Shown: positions 24,517 through 32,789 of the stretch, piece by piece | Position numbering within the stretch: position 1 is the stretch's first letter | How the letters are laid out: every line of letters starts with the position of its first letter | Virus record (IMG/VR): IMGVR_UViG_3300017963_000465 | Span: 1 to 38,600 of that record | DNA from: a virus | Direction: 5' to 3' (one strand) | DNA: 38,600 nucleotides | Notes under the pieces: generated by a model | Database searches by the model: none | What the model saw: only the letters and a program-made list of their open reading frames with translations | What the model was told of the DNA's origin: nothing | Position numbers and translations under genes: made by a program

Positions 24517-27093
24517 TCATGCGTTGAGAGTCTTCTGCGTGAACCGGAAGCGAACGAACTCGGCAGGCTTGAGCGGAGCAAGGGCGACGTCGATAACGAC
24601 CTCCCCGTTGTCGATGCTCTCCTGCGTATTGTTCGTGCTGTCCACGATGACCCTGAAAGCCTCCGAGGAGCTCGAGCCCGCGAACAGCCCGTTGTTGAAC
24701 TGGAGCAGCAGGAAGCCGTCCAGCTGAGCCTTGATTCGACCCCAGAGCGTCGGCCCGTTGGGCTCGAACACGATCCAGTGGGTGGCGTTGTAGATGCTTC
24801 GCTCGATGAACATGAACATCCGCCGCACCGGCACGTACCTCCAGTCGCTCTGACTGGAAATCGTCCGGGTACCCCAGACCGCAGTCCCCGTCTCCGGGCC
24901 CGAGACCAGAGCGTTGATCCGGTTCGGATTGAGGATGTCCAGCTCGCCCTGCTCCGGCACCGTCTCCAGGCTGGAGAAGAAGCGGATCTGCCCATCCACC
25001 GTTCCGGCCGGCGCCTTCGCGACATTCCGAGTGGTGTCCGTTCGCGCGTAGATACCCGCGATGTGACAGACAGCCGACATGAGGAGGTCCCGGTTGTCGC
25101 TGAGCGGGTCCGCCACATTGATCCACGGCCAATACATCGCCGCGAACTTGCTCTGGCGGTTCAGCGTGAACCGATACCAGTCGACCGCCTCCTGAGCGGT
25201 GAGTCCACTCGGAGGCTGCAGAATAGCGAAACGGTCTCCACCAGACGGCTGGCTCTCCCGACCATCAACGTAGTCGAGGATGTCGCCCGTGATGGTGACG
25301 TCTCCGACGAAGTCGGGGATGCAGAGCTGCAGGAGCTCCCGCACCTTGGTGAGAGCGTAGAGACCCTCGTAGGTCGGGATGAGAGTCGGGCTGGTGAACT
25401 GATCACGACCCCATTCGTTGGGATCCGTGAACGTTCCATCCGCCCCCTGTGCCCACAGCGCCTCGGGACCGCCGGCAGGCCAGGTGTACTTCGTCTGGTC
25501 GCCGAAGTCCGCCGTGTGGGCGGTCTCGACCGGCGCCGCGTAGTACATCACCGTCACCAGGGTGTTGGCGTCGGCTGCCGTGTCCAGCGTGACATCGATC
25601 GCGCCATCGGTATAACCGATGGTGTTTGTTCCAGCGGCGTCGACATCTCCGGTCAGGTTCCCGGAACCATCATCGATGATGGTCTTCGCAGCTCCACCGG
25701 AAGTGTAGGAGATCGTGACAGTGCGGGGCTGCACTGGCACCTCGCCGAGATCCTCCTGAATGAGGGGTAGTCCGGTCGCTGTCCCGTCGCCTCCAGCGGC
25801 GAGGACACGAGACATCAGCCGCGTGTTCAGAGCGCCGGGAACTTCATCTCCACCAGGCTCCGTCACAGCGATGATATCGGACAGGTCGTTGAGCACGTCC
25901 GGGAAGTACTTCCCAGAAGTCGAATCCGAAAAATCGACCTCCTCGTACTGCTCCTGCACGGAGTAGCCGCCCAGCGACGTGTTGTAGAGCCAGACGTTGA
26001 CGTTCCACGCCGAGTACAACCCGGTGTCCGCATCGTAGTTGTCGACGTTACCCTCGACCGTCACCCGGATGTCGTCGCCCCAAGTCCCAGCACTGATAGG
26101 GTTCATGTCCCAGGCATCGATGATGTAGTCCACCAAGATTGGGGACCCATCATGCGGAGCCGTGGTAGCCGTGAAGTCCCAGGCCCCCGTCTCGTAGTCG
26201 ATGTTGCCAGCGGACACATCACCGGCCAGAGTCCCAGCCGTCGCCGAGTCGTCACAGCCCTTGTCCACAGACGCCGGGGTGCACGCAATGCCGATCGCCG
26301 CCGCATCAGGGACCTCCGTGACATCGAAAGTCACCGTGAAGATGCCCGTGACACAGTCCAGAGTGGCCACCGTACCTGCCACCGTACTCCCGGTCATCGT
26401 TCGACCATCCGCAGCCAGCGTCGTGAAGTCGAGCGTGGTAGGAGCCGCACCTACGAGCCAGTCGAGCTGAGTCGCGGCCGCCGAAGTGTCCGGCACGATC
26501 GCCAGGAGCTTCTCATCGATGCCGTCAAAGTCCGCCGCGATGGTTGGGAGAATGCCAGGAGGCACTCGACCTTCGAAGCTGAGCTCGGCACCATCTCCGA
26601 CAAGCAGAGTGGTTCCATCCCGCTCGACGCACTGCGTCGAAGCGACAGGCGTGTCCGCCTCGCGCCACCGGATGGACATGCTGAAGGGCACGATCGGCGT
26701 GTCGCCACCGTTCACCTTCAGCTGGGTGGTCAGGGCAGTCTCCGAGAACACCGTCTGGGATCCATCGCCCGTGTCCAGCTCGAAGTCGTACTGAGCCGAC
26801 TGGAGCTTGGCTTCCGACATATCAGCGTCGCCAGGCACGACACGAACAACGTAGGCTCTACGCCCTCCATTTGCGAAGTACGCCGCCATCGCCAGCGGCA
26901 AGTAACTGTTCTGCGTCAAGTCACCGAACAGGCGCGTGAACTGCTCGAAGCTCGTAACAAGCGTGGCTTCGTTCACAGGACCTTTCGTGGTGAACCCGAC
27001 GACACCGAGATTCGAAGTCGACACCCCCTGGACCACTTGGACCTGGGAGGGAATCTCCTCGATGAAGACTCCAGGAGCGAGCAGCTCGGCCAT
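24517..27093 (-). CDS. Tail sheath protein (858 aa)
   Basis: The N-terminus MAELLAPGVFIEEIPSQVQ is the classical sheath start, followed by GVVGFTTKGPVNEATLVTSF and NGGRRAYVVRVVPGD. The C-terminal half has the conserved core: FAILQPPSGLTAQEAVDWYR, SKFAAMYWPWINVADPLSDN, the GTRTISSQSDWRYVPVRR signature and a final VVIDVALAPLKPAEFVRFRF. It is about 200 residues longer than T4 gp18. The extra length is a beta-rich Asp/Thr/Gly insertion between residues about 100 and 470, including two copies of a D-D-G-S-x-N-L-x-G-D-V-type motif, which probably protrudes from the sheath. The Shine-Dalgarno is GGAGG with a 7-base spacing. Confidence 0.93.
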   Translation of the reverse strand: MAELLAPGVFIEEIPSQVQVVQGVSTSNLGVVGFTTKGPVNEATLVTSFEQFTRLFGDLTQNSYLPLAMAAYFANGGRRAYVVRVVPGDADMSEAKLQSAQYDFELDTGDGSQTVFSETALTTQLKVNGGDTPIVPFSMSIRWREADTPVASTQCVERDGTTLLVGDGAELSFEGRVPPGILPTIAADFDGIDEKLLAIVPDTSAAATQLDWLVGAAPTTLDFTTLAADGRTMTGSTVAGTVATLDCVTGIFTVTFDVTEVPDAAAIGIACTPASVDKGCDDSATAGTLAGDVSAGNIDYETGAWDFTATTAPHDGSPILVDYIIDAWDMNPISAGTWGDDIRVTVEGNVDNYDADTGLYSAWNVNVWLYNTSLGGYSVQEQYEEVDFSDSTSGKYFPDVLNDLSDIIAVTEPGGDEVPGALNTRLMSRVLAAGGDGTATGLPLIQEDLGEVPVQPRTVTISYTSGGAAKTIIDDGSGNLTGDVDAAGTNTIGYTDGAIDVTLDTAADANTLVTVMYYAAPVETAHTADFGDQTKYTWPAGGPEALWAQGADGTFTDPNEWGRDQFTSPTLIPTYEGLYALTKVRELLQLCIPDFVGDVTITGDILDYVDGRESQPSGGDRFAILQPPSGLTAQEAVDWYRFTLNRQSKFAAMYWPWINVADPLSDNRDLLMSAVCHIAGIYARTDTTRNVAKAPAGTVDGQIRFFSSLETVPEQGELDILNPNRINALVSGPETGTAVWGTRTISSQSDWRYVPVRRMFMFIERSIYNATHWIVFEPNGPTLWGRIKAQLDGFLLLQFNNGLFAGSSSSEAFRVIVDSTNNTQESIDNGEVVIDVALAPLKPAEFVRFRFTQKTLNA

Positions 27094-27141
27094 TGATCAT
27101 CCTCCTACGTTCGCATGGTGCGACAGGTCTGTCTCGACTCC

Positions 27142-27160
27142 AAAACCGTCGAGCCGGTTT
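27142..27160 (-). terminator. Weak terminator-like hairpin before the sheath gene
   Basis: On the minus strand a 6-bp stem (AAACCG / CGGTTT) with a GCTCGA loop is followed by TTTTGG, in the gap between the Lys/Pro-tailed gene and the sheath. The stem is short. It may only attenuate transcription, not end it. Confidence 0.3.
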
Positions 27161-27169
27161 GCTTAGGTC

Positions 27170-27517
27170 TCAACCCTTCCCCTTGCGCGTCGTTGACTTC
27201 GGCTTCGACTTGACCTTGGCCTTGGCCTTGGCCTTCGGCTTTGGTTTCGGCTTCAGAGCCGGCGGCTCCTCCGGCGCCGCCTCCTTCACCGCCTCGGGAT
27301 CTGGAGAGACCGGGGCGGGCTTCGGCTCCGGTTCAGGAGCCGGTGCAGGGTCTGGTCGATAGACCAAAACCCCATTCCGCACCGCGCGCAAGAGCTCCGC
27401 CGAGCCCTCCAGACGTTTTTCCACGGGTGTCCACCGCTTCGCCGCGAAGTGTGCAGTCGTACCATCTCGTAGGGTCAAAGACCGCCCCCCTCGAGCCTTG
27501 TTGTAATACCTGCCCAT
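27170..27517 (-). CDS. Small protein with Pro/Glu linker and poly-Lys tail (115 aa)
   Basis: The first 55 residues look folded (RSLTLRDGTTAHFAAKRW, then SAELLRAVRNGVLVYRP). After that comes a Pro/Ala/Glu linker (PAPAPEPEPKPAPVSP) and a Lys/Ala/Pro tail (KPKPKPKAKAKAKVKSK) ending RKGKG. The tail mirrors the end of the gene at 5567-6214. The start has a close AAAGGAG Shine-Dalgarno. It is the gene immediately upstream of the sheath. Such tails may interact with DNA or acidic surfaces, but the function is unknown. Confidence 0.65.
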   Translation of the reverse strand: MGRYYNKARGGRSLTLRDGTTAHFAAKRWTPVEKRLEGSAELLRAVRNGVLVYRPDPAPAPEPEPKPAPVSPDPEAVKEAAPEEPPALKPKPKPKAKAKAKVKSKPKSTTRKGKG

Positions 27518-27533
27518 CTCCTTTCCACCTCGC

Positions 27534-28295
27534 CTACTGGTCTACGGTACTCCGAATAGCCGTAACTGCAGTGTGCCGCACGGGGTCTTCCAAGTCCAGT
27601 TCTGCCTCGATACGAATAGACACAGAGAAAGCAATCACGCGGTCTGTCGGTTCCCCGAACTCATCCTGTGGTCCGACACTCTCGAGGAACACATTGTAGT
27701 AGCGCTTGTCCCCGACACTGTCCACCACCAGCAAGTGACTATAGCTGTGAGCGCGGAACCTCTTCAAGACGTGGTTCAAAATAGCGTTGGCCTGATTCCT
27801 CGGGCCTGACTGCAATCTCCCACCCCGATTTCTTGCCGTGATAGTGAGCGAATACGAGAGGTCCCAGGGATCCGCCTGCGTCACCTCTTCGATCTCACTC
27901 CACCCTTCCGAATAGACTTCTCCGAACACCTCGTAGCGAAGTCTCTGGGCTCCCGGCGCTGCCGTCCTGTACTGCTTGAGCCCTGGGTGCCTCCGCTGAT
28001 TCGCGGGCTCCATGTTGTCTCTTCGGATCATGATATTCGGAAACTTGAACTCCTGCAGCCGATCGTCCGGGCTCGCAAAAACGATAGGAACACCAGGCTC
28101 CCCCATCGGAGGGCACACGCCTGGGATCCCTGTGAGGTAGTACTTGTCCCCGGCGATCCCGGGATCCTGGCTGAGCTCCCCGCCCAGAGTCAGAATGACG
28201 CCCTGGTCGAATTCACGGAGGCCCACGGTGCCGTTACGAGCCGCACCACGCCGCCGTTCATCCTTTGTCCCCTGGTTTTCGTTCACCCCAGGCAT
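27534..28295 (-). CDS. Neck/tail-completion candidate (253 aa)
   Basis: This 253-residue protein has a charged, disordered N-terminus (MPGVNENQGTKDERRRGAA), then strands GVILTLGGELSQDPG and PIVFASPDDRLQEFKFPNIM. A later mixed alpha/beta domain contains PWDLSYSLTITARNRGG, NAILNHVLKRFRAHSYS and RVIAFSVSIRIEAELDL. This last part has the look of tail terminator or completion proteins, which carry a helix followed by long edge strands. It is placed just before the sheath. The start has GGATAGGTTC. The assignment rests on context and rough fold only. Confidence 0.6.
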   Translation of the reverse strand: MPGVNENQGTKDERRRGAARNGTVGLREFDQGVILTLGGELSQDPGIAGDKYYLTGIPGVCPPMGEPGVPIVFASPDDRLQEFKFPNIMIRRDNMEPANQRRHPGLKQYRTAAPGAQRLRYEVFGEVYSEGWSEIEEVTQADPWDLSYSLTITARNRGGRLQSGPRNQANAILNHVLKRFRAHSYSHLLVVDSVGDKRYYNVFLESVGPQDEFGEPTDRVIAFSVSIRIEAELDLEDPVRHTAVTAIRSTVDQ

Positions 28296-28299
28296 GAAC

Positions 28300-28866
28300 C
28301 TATCCAGTCACAAGCTCCGGCACGCGCTCCTCGAGCCCAATGAGAGACGCCTGAGCCATCCACACAGACATCCCAGACTGATCGTCCAGTCCTGGCAGGG
28401 GCGGCAAGTAGCCCGCTTCACAGAGGGCCTCAGAGGCCTTCCCGAGTGCTTCCACGGCACACTCTCTGTCACAGTCGCGGGCATCCTGAACAGACACAAC
28501 GAGACTTTCCAGGTACTCCTCGAAGCACTCCCCCACGGAAGCTCTTTCCGGGAGGGCCTCTTCCCCGGGGGTCTCTGCTCCTTCCTGTTTGGAAGCAACC
28601 CCCTTGAAAGTCTTCCCGAGATTGTATTGCTTCAGGAAAAGCCGATCCGAATTGCTTCGGTCTTCTTCCTGCTTCGACCTGATCTCGGCCGCCCTCTTGT
28701 CGGCCTGTCGCCAGTCCTCCGCAGTCATCGGCTTCTCGGGATCGAGCCCGAGAGACTTCCGAAGGCCGCCCTCCTTGATCTTCATGTTCTGGAAGGGCTT
28801 GCCCTGCCCCTTCTCCGCGAGCCCCTCCCGGATGCCTTCCAGGACTGCATTCATCTGAGCGTTCAT
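28300..28866 (-). CDS. Helical, charged protein in neck block (188 aa)
   Basis: This predicted mostly helical protein is highly charged in the middle (RQADKRAAEIRSKQEEDRSN) with an acidic Cys-containing C-terminal half (VGECFEEYLESLVV, DCDRECAVEALGKA). It starts MNAQMNAVLEGIREGLAEKG after GAGGGGGACAC. It is not recognised. Its position between two neck-type genes suggests an assembly factor or adaptor. The four cysteines could support a metal site, but no clear motif is seen. Confidence 0.6.
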   Translation of the reverse strand: MNAQMNAVLEGIREGLAEKGQGKPFQNMKIKEGGLRKSLGLDPEKPMTAEDWRQADKRAAEIRSKQEEDRSNSDRLFLKQYNLGKTFKGVASKQEGAETPGEEALPERASVGECFEEYLESLVVSVQDARDCDRECAVEALGKASEALCEAGYLPPLPGLDDQSGMSVWMAQASLIGLEERVPELVTG

Positions 28867-28884
28867 GTGTCCCCCTCGCCCGGA

Positions 28885-29700
28885 CTAAAACCGGAAGCCA
28901 AGCATCTTCTGGAAGCGCTCGTAGTCCCGCAACCCCGAAGCGCCGATACCCGGAGCCGAAGCCTCCCGACCCCACTCCCGATACCACGGATCCTGCATCG
29001 TGCGGCGCCAGTCCCGCCGATTCTTGGCGAAACCGAAGAAGCCCGATCCCCGCAGACGCCGTAACGCCGGTCTCCAGTGCATCTTCCCACGCACATCCCC
29101 AAGACCGAACTCCAAACGGATCGCCTCGAACGCAACATCGGGAACAGCCCTGGCGTCGGGCATCGTTTTCTTCTTCCTCTTCCCAGCATCCCTAATCCCG
29201 AGACGGGCCAACAAGAGCTTCCACTCCGAAGCGTCCTTCTGACGCTGCTTCGCGATCTTCTGAACTTCCCGCTGCGTCATCTTCCGCGACACCATAATCG
29301 CTTCAGACTTCTTCGGGAAAAATGGAATGGTATCCAGAGTCCACGGAGAAAAGCGCGCCAACACAAGCACTTCCTCGGAAGGCCTCTTCGGCGGCCTATG
29401 AGATCGAACATACAAAGCGACCTCTTTACCGTCAACTCTCCGAATTTTCTTGGCCTTTTGGCGTGTCCGTATAACCCACGCCTCCTCCCCCTCGGAGAGT
29501 CCGGTCGCTTTCGCCAACTCCAGGGACTGCTTGTAAGCCTTCCAGTTGTCCCCGGAAGGGATGTCCTGCCGTATCTCCTCCAGCACCTTCGTCGCCACAT
29601 CCCGGGGAACAGCGGACAGAAGAGCCGCCGTCCGATCTGGCCACTCCCGAACCAGCTTCAAGACCTGTTGGAACGACCGCGTTGGCTTGATCCGGATCAC
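28885..29700 (-). CDS. Basic neck/tail-joining candidate (271 aa)
   Basis: The N-terminal helices MIRIKPTRSFQQVLKLVREW and TAALLSAVPRDVATKVLEEI, then a beta section with EEAWVIRTRQKAKKIRRV and EVLVLARFSPWTLDTIPFF, resemble HK97-gp10-type head-tail joining proteins, which also pack a long helix on a small sheet. The C-terminal 110 residues are Arg/Lys-rich and Trp-rich (KMHWRPALRRLRG, NRRDWRRTMQDPWYREWG) and carry no known domain. The start overlaps the upstream stop as ATGA. The function is inferred from place and fold only. Confidence 0.6.
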   Translation of the reverse strand: MIRIKPTRSFQQVLKLVREWPDRTAALLSAVPRDVATKVLEEIRQDIPSGDNWKAYKQSLELAKATGLSEGEEAWVIRTRQKAKKIRRVDGKEVALYVRSHRPPKRPSEEVLVLARFSPWTLDTIPFFPKKSEAIMVSRKMTQREVQKIAKQRQKDASEWKLLLARLGIRDAGKRKKKTMPDARAVPDVAFEAIRLEFGLGDVRGKMHWRPALRRLRGSGFFGFAKNRRDWRRTMQDPWYREWGREASAPGIGASGLRDYERFQKMLGFRF

Positions 29701-30146
29701 GACGCCGCCAGCTCCTTCTCCGTCTCAGCAATCCTCTCCCACAGGGTCTGCCGCCGGGGTCCCAAGAGCTGCACCACCGTGACGAGGCGCTGTCCGTCCT
29801 TCAGAACCACCGGAACGTTTGGAGTATCCCTGTGAACGGGCTGCATCGACCGGAGATACTCCACATGCTCCTCACACACCCCCACGATGCGCTCCCGACC
29901 ACTCACCAGGATACCGTACTTTGACTCACGCGCACACACGAAACACCAATCCGAGAAACGGCCCTCCGACATAGGACCCTCGTACTCATGGAACGTGTCC
30001 CCTTTGATCGGACCGCCGCAGTCATCCACTGCTGTGCATCGGGTCCCAGGCAGTCCGAACTCGCGCCCGCGCCAGAACCTCAAACACACGGCGCACACCG
30101 GCGAAACGCCCTGCGCAACGTAGACTGCCACCCGGTCAGCGTTCAC
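29697..30146 (-). CDS. Multi-cysteine zinc-binding protein (149 aa)
   Basis: I chose the GTG at 30146 because it overlaps the upstream stop (GTGA) and has GGAG at 7 bases. The ATG 69 bases further upstream would force a 73-base overlap. The cysteines are arranged CAVC, then C-T-A-V-D-D-C, then CFVC, then C-E-E-H, with H in TFHEYEGPMSEGRFSDW. This suggests one or two zinc sites. The end is a helix with WERIAETEKELAAS. It lies within the neck gene run. Small zinc proteins occur among assembly factors of large phages, but the exact role is unknown. Confidence 0.65.
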   Translation of the reverse strand: MNADRVAVYVAQGVSPVCAVCLRFWRGREFGLPGTRCTAVDDCGGPIKGDTFHEYEGPMSEGRFSDWCFVCARESKYGILVSGRERIVGVCEEHVEYLRSMQPVHRDTPNVPVVLKDGQRLVTVVQLLGPRRQTLWERIAETEKELAAS

Positions 30147-30781
30147 GGGCACTCTCCAGTCGTCCCCTGCCCGAAGAGCTTTTGCTCCGGTGGATAGGAA
30201 GTGTAGCGTCGGCACTCGAGAGTGAACCCGACAAACGCAGGGCCATCGAAGAGGTGCCCGTCATCCGCAGCCTGGATCACGTCGAAAAAGTACCCCCCGA
30301 AATTTGGGTCACTCCGGATCACAGACGCCTGATCGAAAAAAGGCAAATCCCAGAACTCGATGATGTCCCCCTCCACGGGAGAAGGCACGCCGCGCCTCTC
30401 CATCTCGACCCGAGCGATCCAGACGTTACACCGGAACTCAACCGCCGCCCCCTCCTCTCTCGTCTCCCCCGTACTGGTCGGATACGACACGAAGGCATCG
30501 ATCTCGTAAGGGCCCTTGTAAGCAAACGAGATGGGCTCCCCGTAGACCGGGTCATAGACCGTGTTTGACTGGTCCTGAGCGTAATACTTGAGCTTCGTGC
30601 CAGCGATAGCTGTGTGTTCTTGAGCCCACAGGTCAAAGAGCTCCAACTCCCGATCATCCAGGTACATCGGAGCTGTCCCCACCTCGACCCCGTGGTCCTG
30701 TCCGAGCCCATGGGAATCTCCGGGGCCACCACCAGGAGCCATGAGGAAGTCGAGATCTGGGACGTTGTGGTGCCTCTTCAT
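30143..30781 (-). CDS. Neck structural protein candidate (212 aa)
   Basis: The N-terminus is Gly/Asp-rich (DFLMAPGGGPGDSHGLG). The folded part has TKLKYYAQDQSNTVYDPVYG followed by ISFAYKGPYEIDAFVSYPT, then AAVEFRCNVWIARVEMERR, VEGDIIEFWDLPFFD and FTLECRRYTSYPPEQK. The Y-D-P-V-Y-G-E-P to A-x-V pattern with a later G-D-I-I-E-F strand is one I associate with neck and head-completion proteins of large myoviruses. That link is from memory of the pattern, not a search. It lies between two other neck candidates. Confidence 0.6.
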   Translation of the reverse strand: MKRHHNVPDLDFLMAPGGGPGDSHGLGQDHGVEVGTAPMYLDDRELELFDLWAQEHTAIAGTKLKYYAQDQSNTVYDPVYGEPISFAYKGPYEIDAFVSYPTSTGETREEGAAVEFRCNVWIARVEMERRGVPSPVEGDIIEFWDLPFFDQASVIRSDPNFGGYFFDVIQAADDGHLFDGPAFVGFTLECRRYTSYPPEQKLFGQGTTGECP

Positions 30782-30785
30782 GAAC

Positions 30786-31541
30786 TCAACCCGTGATGAA
30801 CGGCAGCGGGTAGTTCGCCTTCTGCAAGTCTTCCTTCAGCTCCCGAAGCTCTTCCATCCCTTCCTGCTTGAGCTCGGAACCGTTGAGCTGCCGTTCGCCC
30901 TGAGCCCCAGGGAAGCTCGGATACTTGCTCCGATTGCCTCCCACGATGACCTTGAGCTTCGCAAGCACAAAGCGCCGAATGAGCTCGAAGTCGAAGACCT
31001 CCAGCTGATTGAACGTCACCGACGTTGACTTGTAGGTGATCTCCATCTCGTAAGCGCTGCGCGGCTGAGGAAGCACCAAGAGCTTGCGCTCTACGGGATC
31101 AAACTGCCAATTGAGATCCGAAGACAGCACACGTTTCGCCGTCTCAGTGTACTGGATGGACTGCGCCAGACTCGAATACAGACCTGCACTCTCCGGTGCC
31201 GCGAAGATATCGTAGGGGATCTTCTCATCGCTCACCAAGTAGGGAGCAAAGACCAGGGTGAAGTCATACGGACTTCCTGGGAACGCAAGATCGAGCACCA
31301 TGTCACAATCATCCGGGACATCGTACTCGACCACGCCCTCCGTCAAAGAGATCCGCGCCTTGCGGATCACACCCTTACCCTGGACGTACCAGAGCTTCGC
31401 GTCTTCGATGATATCGGCCAGCTGCGAAGGATGGACCTCGACCTTCAGGATCGGCGCTCCCAGCTGCCGAAGCGCCCACCTGACGATCTGCTCCTCCGTC
31501 ATCAGGTTGTTCCGCGGACGAGTCGTGGTCATCACCGTCAC
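30786..31541 (-). CDS. Head-tail connector/neck protein candidate (251 aa)
   Basis: The opening helix pair EEQIVRWALRQLGAPILKVE, then QLADIIEDAKLWY, is a pattern common in neck and connector proteins of tailed phages, where an I-x-x-x-L-G-x-P-x-x-x-V-E-x-x-x-x-Q-x-x-x-x-I-x-x-A start is frequent. A strand GVVEYDVPDDCDMVLDLAF, a Phe-rich segment and a final charged helical part with LIRRFVLAKLKVIVGGNRS follow. The first in-frame start (MTVMTTTRP) is used; the second ATG, 9 bases downstream, is possible. It is a likely virion protein at the head-tail junction. Confidence 0.65.
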   Translation of the reverse strand: MTVMTTTRPRNNLMTEEQIVRWALRQLGAPILKVEVHPSQLADIIEDAKLWYVQGKGVIRKARISLTEGVVEYDVPDDCDMVLDLAFPGSPYDFTLVFAPYLVSDEKIPYDIFAAPESAGLYSSLAQSIQYTETAKRVLSSDLNWQFDPVERKLLVLPQPRSAYEMEITYKSTSVTFNQLEVFDFELIRRFVLAKLKVIVGGNRSKYPSFPGAQGERQLNGSELKQEGMEELRELKEDLQKANYPLPFITG

Positions 31542-31543
31542 AG

Positions 31544-31891
31544 TCAGCCCTCCAGCAACCGGTTGATCTCACGAAGAACAGTCTTCCGGTCCTTACGCGG
31601 CGCCTCATAGTCCCGGATCATGCGCAGCTCGCCTTCGTCAAAGTCCTCTGTCTCCAGGATGTCCAGGATCTCCCGGGCTGTCAGGTCGTCATACTCCTCG
31701 ATGGGGAAGAGGGTGCTTTCCTCCTTCCACCCTTCGTCCACGACCGCGGTCCGGGTGGTCTCCCCAGGGAACGTGACCACCTCCTCAAAGAGCTCCGGGT
31801 GGACTCTCGCCACCTCCTCCGGGACCGAATCCCCGGGCCGCACCCGACCCTTGTAGAAGAATTGGACTCCATCATCCTTCTTCACGAACAT
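31544..31891 (-). CDS. Small acidic protein, unknown (115 aa)
   Basis: The ATG at 31891 (MFVKKDDGVQFFYKG) has a perfect GGAGGTGCGGC Shine-Dalgarno, so the longer frame to 31939 is rejected. The protein begins with two strands (VQFFYKGRVRPGDSVP), followed by a long acidic helical part (DDLTAREILDILETEDFDEG) and a basic end helix. The N-terminal segment resembles the short domain at the start of the protein at 27170-27517 and is common in small phage virion proteins of this kind. It overlaps the previous gene by 20 bases. Confidence 0.65.
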   Translation of the reverse strand: MFVKKDDGVQFFYKGRVRPGDSVPEEVARVHPELFEEVVTFPGETTRTAVVDEGWKEESTLFPIEEYDDLTAREILDILETEDFDEGELRMIRDYEAPRKDRKTVLREINRLLEG

Positions 31892-32429
31892 GCCGCACCT
31901 CCGCGCCCTCCCTGAGAGCTCCCATACCCAGATAATCACCGAAGCCCTGCTGCTGCGATTGCGGCGGTCGTGCCGCCGCAGGCGCCTCCCCAGGGCTCAT
32001 CAACTCCTGCAGCACTGTCGCCTCGGCCTGGCTCCGAGGCGTCGGGTCTGCGAAGCGGCCCACCGTGGCCGGCAGCACCTCCTGGGCCTGGGGATCCCGC
32101 ATCGGATACGCACTCCGCTCCAGCACAGGACGCCCCTTCGGGCGAACCGCCTTCTGGAGGCCAGGGCGCGCCTGACGCGGAGCAGGCAGGCCGCCTGTTC
32201 CCAAATCTTGTCGGAGCGCCACGAGACCGGCCCTCAGCTCCGCCAGCTCCCCCGCGATCGTATCCAGCCTCCCGATGGTCGCGTCCACGGCTTCCACCAG
32301 GACCGCTCCGCGATCAACTTCGGGCCCCTCCTCCACCACAGGCTCTGCCTGCGGCTCTTCCAGAGATGGGGGCTTGAGCACACCCAGCCCATGCAACTGC
32401 TCAAGAACCTTCTTCGCCTTTCCTGCCAT
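31872..32429 (-). CDS. First gene of the late minus-strand operon, low-complexity (185 aa)
   Basis: The start at 32429 (MAGKAKKVLEQLHGLG) has GGGAGACGGTG upstream. The central part holds a helix with AVDATIGRLDTIAGELAELR of coiled-coil type. The rest is rich in Pro, Gln, Ala and Arg (PAPRQARPGLQKAVRPKGR; AAARPPQSQQQGFGDYLG) and probably disordered. No family is recognised. It is the last visible gene upstream before the divergent region, so it is the promoter-proximal gene of the tail operon. Confidence 0.6.
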   Translation of the reverse strand: MAGKAKKVLEQLHGLGVLKPPSLEEPQAEPVVEEGPEVDRGAVLVEAVDATIGRLDTIAGELAELRAGLVALRQDLGTGGLPAPRQARPGLQKAVRPKGRPVLERSAYPMRDPQAQEVLPATVGRFADPTPRSQAEATVLQELMSPGEAPAAARPPQSQQQGFGDYLGMGALREGAEVRHVREEG

Positions 32430-32526
32430 CACCGTCTCCCTTCTGTCCGGATCGGACGATCCCAACTGCCCTGACTCGACTGTAGCGCGTCGTGCGGCGT
32501 GTCGTCCAGACAAGTGACAACGGTCC

Positions 32527-32532
32527 AGTATA
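32527..32532 (-). promoter_or_regulatory. Possible -10 box (TATACT) for the late operon
   Basis: TATACT on the minus strand lies about 98 bases before the ATG at 32429. No good -35 is present at 17 bases; the nearest upstream stretch is a pyrimidine tract. Phage late genes often use modified sigma or activator-dependent promoters with only a -10 element, so this is only a candidate. Confidence 0.3.
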
Positions 32533-32638
32533 GTCGCCCGCTCGAACAAAAGAAAAGCAGGCCTACGTCACGGTCGAGCTTTACACACGCTGTGATGTAT
32601 GGTAGCGTCAATTCGTTGGCTGGGCTCCTCCTCCAGTC

Positions 32639-32661
32639 ACATCATGGTGAGACGATGATGT
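32639..32661. repeat. Inverted repeat ACATCAT / ATGATGT
   Basis: Two perfect 7-bp arms are separated by 9 bases in the divergent region. The spacing fits a dimeric operator or a short hairpin. No cognate protein can be named, although the zinc/RHH protein at 21491-22111 is a candidate regulator in this phage. Confidence 0.35.
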
Positions 32662-32749
32662 CATTGCTTTCCAGTTACCTACTTCATCATTCGGCCCTGC
32701 CGAAGGGGGGTGCTGCGTAAGCACAGGTTCTGACACCCTGGTTCCAGTC

Positions 32750-32781
32750 AGCCCCTCTCGGCAGAAGTCGGGAGGGGCTTT
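32750..32781 (+). terminator. Rho-independent terminator-like hairpin
   Basis: AGCCCCTC (32750-32757) pairs with GAGGGGCT (32772-32779) across a 14-base loop, and a short T-containing tract follows on the plus strand. It sits immediately upstream of the tRNA island. What plus-strand transcript it would end is unclear. It may instead act as a processing hairpin. Confidence 0.45.
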
Positions 32782-32789
32782 CTGATTTC

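Larger units (their letters stand above)
32430..32789. other. Divergent intergenic region
   Basis: No gene is supported here. The left part should hold the promoter for the minus-strand operon. The centre has a 7-bp inverted repeat (32639-32661) and a GTGCT/AGCAC hairpin (32710-32724). The right part ends in a terminator-like hairpin before the tRNA-like sequence. The base composition is less GC-rich between 32620 and 32700 than in the neighbouring genes. Confidence 0.6.

Noticed and set aside
23221-25770. Long plus-strand open frame of 849 codons
   Set aside because: It is antisense to the tube, decoration and sheath genes, is extremely Arg/His-rich and has no Shine-Dalgarno. It is a shadow of the GC-rich minus-strand genes. 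The same holds for 6345-8255 and 8350-9711.
30147-30215. Upstream ATG for the zinc-binding gene at 29697
   Set aside because: It would overlap the previous gene by 73 bases. The GTG at 30146 has a stop-start overlap and a good Shine-Dalgarno.
32700-32750. Another tRNA in the divergent region
   Set aside because: A GGTTCTGACACC stretch resembles a T-arm, but no acceptor or anticodon stem can be built around it.
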